From contig DASTDE010000001.1 of the NCBI GenBank assembly GCA_035710515.1, positions 806,001 to 870,000 on the forward strand: DNA of 64,000 nucleotides, given 5' to 3'. The notes below the pieces were generated by a model. It saw only the letters and a list, made by a program, of their open reading frames with translations, was not told where the DNA came from and ran no database searches. This document shows, piece by piece, positions 62,390 to 64,000 of this stretch. The DNA is from Candidatus Rubrimentiphilum sp. (lineage in GTDB: Bacteria > Vulcanimicrobiota > Vulcanimicrobiia > Vulcanimicrobiales > Vulcanimicrobiaceae). How positions within the stretch are numbered: position 1 is the first letter of the stretch; every line of letters starts with the position of its first letter. A program made the translations under genes and the position numbers.

Positions 62390-63807
62390 AAACTCGCAAG
62401 AAGCACGACCTGATTGTCGTGGGCGCCGGCTCCGGCGGATTTGCCGCCGCGCGCACCGCGCGCGATCTTCACGCTGACGTAGCCCTGATCGACCATGGTC
62501 CGCTGGGCGGGTTGTGCATTTTACGCGGCTGCATGCCGAGCAAAACGCTGCTCGCGTCGAGCGACGCGATTACGGATATGCGCGAGGCGATCGAACTGGG
62601 AATTCACGCGGGCGACATCTCCATCGATTTCCCGCACATCATGCAGCGCAAGCACGAGTTGATTCGCAGCTTCGCGGACTACCGCATCGAAGGCTTGCGG
62701 CAATTTCCGCTCTACGAAGGCCCGGCGCGCTTCATCAGCCCGCATGAAGTCGAAGTGGGTGGTGATGTCGTGCTGGAGGCCAAGAAGTTCATCATCGCAA
62801 CCGGCAGCGTCGTCGCGCCGGCGGCGATTCCCGGATTGCCCGAAGCCGGATTCATCGACAGCGACGCGGCGCTGGAATTGGAGAAGCTGCCCGAATCGCT
62901 GATCGTTCTGGGCGGCGGCTACACGGCGTGCGAGTTAGGGCAATTCTTCGCGCGCATGGGCGTGAAGACGACGATCGTGATCCGCAGCCCGCATTTGCTG
63001 TCCGGCGAAGATCACGATATCGGCGAAAGCCTGACGGAGTACTTCCGCGGCGAAGGGATCGAAGTGCATACCACCACGCAGATCGTGCGCGCGAGCGTCC
63101 GCAACGGCAAGAAGGTCGCGCACATCGTTCATGACGGCGTGGACGGCGAGATCGAAGCCGAAGAGTTTCTGTACTGCCTGGGGCGCGTGCCGAACATCGA
63201 GGGACTGAATCTCGCGGCGGCCGGCGTGCTGGAGCACAATATTACGGGCGTCAAGACCGACGGCACCATGCGTACCAACAACCCGGATTTCTACGCGATC
63301 GGCGATGTCGCCGGCAAACATATGCTGGTGCACGTCGCGATCTATGAAGGCGAAGTAGCTGCGCGCAATGCGCTAACGGGTGCTAACGAGGAAGCCGATT
63401 ACTCGCTGACGGGCGCACACACGGTCTTCAGCGATCCGCAAGTCGCGGTGGTCGGGCATACCGAACGCGAACTGCAAAGCAAGGGCGTCGCGTACGTCAA
63501 GGGCGCGTACGACTTCGCCGAGCATGGCAAAGCGCAGTGCATCGGCAAGACCAAAGGGTTTGTGAAGATGATGGCCGCGGCAGGCGACGGCAAGATTCTG
63601 GGCGCGGCGGTGTTAGGTCCGCACGGTTCGGATCTGATTCACGAGATGATCGTGGCGATGCGCTACGACGCGACGGTGGCGCAGTTCATGTGCATTCCGC
63701 ACTTGCACCCGACGCTCGCTGAGATTTGGACGTACCCGGCTGAAGAGTGCGCGGCCAAACTGGAGATGGCCGGCCCGGGTCAGATCGATCCCGAGGTAGC
63801 GCTCTAG
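62386..63807 (+). CDS. dihydrolipoamide dehydrogenase-like oxidoreductase
   Basis: A 473-residue FAD disulphide reductase. FAD site VVGAGSGGFAAARTA, redox-active CILRGCMPSK (cysteines near 45 and 50), the NAD site LIVLGGGYTACELGQF and the C-terminal His-Glu in HLHPTLAEIWTYPAEE. It could be Lpd of a 2-oxoacid dehydrogenase, mercuric- or similar reductase-like. TTG start coupled to glpX. Confidence 0.88.
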   Translation: MKTRKKHDLIVVGAGSGGFAAARTARDLHADVALIDHGPLGGLCILRGCMPSKTLLASSDAITDMREAIELGIHAGDISIDFPHIMQRKHELIRSFADYRIEGLRQFPLYEGPARFISPHEVEVGGDVVLEAKKFIIATGSVVAPAAIPGLPEAGFIDSDAALELEKLPESLIVLGGGYTACELGQFFARMGVKTTIVIRSPHLLSGEDHDIGESLTEYFRGEGIEVHTTTQIVRASVRNGKKVAHIVHDGVDGEIEAEEFLYCLGRVPNIEGLNLAAAGVLEHNITGVKTDGTMRTNNPDFYAIGDVAGKHMLVHVAIYEGEVAARNALTGANEEADYSLTGAHTVFSDPQVAVVGHTERELQSKGVAYVKGAYDFAEHGKAQCIGKTKGFVKMMAAAGDGKILGAAVLGPHGSDLIHEMIVAMRYDATVAQFMCIPHLHPTLAEIWTYPAEECAAKLEMAGPGQIDPEVAL

Positions 63808-64000
63808 TGAACGTTGCGATCGTTCAGACCAAACCGCGCAAGGGCAAGTATCGCGAGAACTTGCAAGAGCTGCGAAAGGTGTTCGCGCAAGTGGCCGCCG
63901 AGCCCGTGGACCTCATCATTCTTCCGGAAGCGGCGCTGACCGGATACTTCTTGGAAGGCGCGGTCTACGAACTGGCGATGAACGCGCAGGCCTTCGCCGA
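63807..64000 (+). CDS. carbon-nitrogen hydrolase (nitrilase superfamily), partial
   Basis: Only the first 64 residues lie in the window, running off the end. They start at a GTG that overlaps the preceding stop by one base and read VAIVQTKPRKGKYRENLQ and then LIILPEAALTGYF, the catalytic-glutamate segment of nitrilases. The Cys and Lys of the triad lie beyond the window. It may be an amidase or the NAD synthase glutaminase domain. Confidence 0.8.
   Translation, partial: MNVAIVQTKPRKGKYRENLQELRKVFAQVAAEPVDLIILPEAALTGYFLEGAVYELAMNAQAFA

Overview
The window is GC-rich, densely coding chromosomal DNA from a bacterium. It carries about 70 genes on both strands, mostly in short operons with 1-4 bp stop/start overlaps and frequent GTG/TTG starts. 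I see no rRNA, phage, transposase, plasmid or CRISPR array. Several features fit a diderm (a LolA-like exported protein, a TonB C-terminal domain, RseP and PMT/ArnT-like glycosyltransferases). Others are common in Firmicutes, Chloroflexi or Cyanobacteria-like lineages (the recG/rsmD/coaD/YlbL neighbourhood, an Amj lipid II flippase, a short EF-Ts, a type 3 ProRS). A deep-branching diderm such as Candidatus Eremiobacterota (WPS-2) would fit. That is inference; no marker was searched.

Layout. 57-2735: DUF5069 protein, a membrane protein and a tandem DUF4239 pair. 2831-2979: tRNA-Gly(CCC) and tRNA-Cys(GCA). 2990-12537: panE, recG, an M16 protease, a HAD hydrolase, rsmD, coaD, a coiled-coil protein, a YlbL/SepM-like Lon-type protease and a small exported protein. 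12534-17232: a DUF2249-CRP regulator diverging from a thiolase/thioredoxin pair, then a small coiled-coil ORF, an exported protein and enoyl-CoA hydratase. 17286-23106: phoU with a class V aminotransferase, FkbM methyltransferase, a DUF1264 protein, an ATP-grasp-like protein and exported proteins. 23208-31284: a Cof-type HAD, moaD, moaE, an alpha/beta hydrolase, MoeB-rhodanese, PhzF, aldo/keto reductase, queG, a LolA-like protein and moaA. 31285-39772: esterase, ECF sigma with a zinc-finger/TonB anti-sigma fusion, cytochrome c, photolyase, a B-box membrane protein, an ABC exporter and GT39. 39789-48730: csrA, then the long housekeeping operon rpsB-tsf-pyrH-frr-(small ORF)-uppS-cdsA-dxr-rseP-ispG and a stalk-domain protein. 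48803-51741 (minus): cobalamin adenosyltransferase, APC permease and a membrane protein. 51820-57825: a GH79-like protein, proS, an exported protein, an M16 protease, Amj and a TPR lipoprotein. 57788-61360 (minus): GT39, GtrA and PIG-V membrane glycosyltransferase genes. 61406-64000: glpX, a dihydrolipoamide dehydrogenase-like gene and a truncated nitrilase-superfamily gene.

The genes supply central functions: translation (rpsB, tsf, frr, proS), isoprenoid and envelope lipid synthesis (dxr, ispG, uppS, cdsA), CoA (panE, coaD), molybdenum cofactor (moaA, moaD, moaE, moeB), DNA repair (recG, photolyase), tRNA queuosine (queG) and polymer glycosylation at the membrane.

The most unusual features are non-coding or at the edge of coding. 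A dispersed repeat family with core GTCATCSTGAGGTATCGAA lies in intergenic DNA but also sits in frame inside recG, queG, a small ORF, uppS and dxr, read on different strands and in different frames. A ~165-bp element of nested palindromes starts one base after a stop codon and ends just before moaA. A long imperfect hairpin precedes the ATP-grasp-like gene. Domain combinations worth attention are DUF2249-CRP, zinc-finger anti-sigma-TonB, and a GH79-like protein with both expected catalytic glutamates replaced by alanine.
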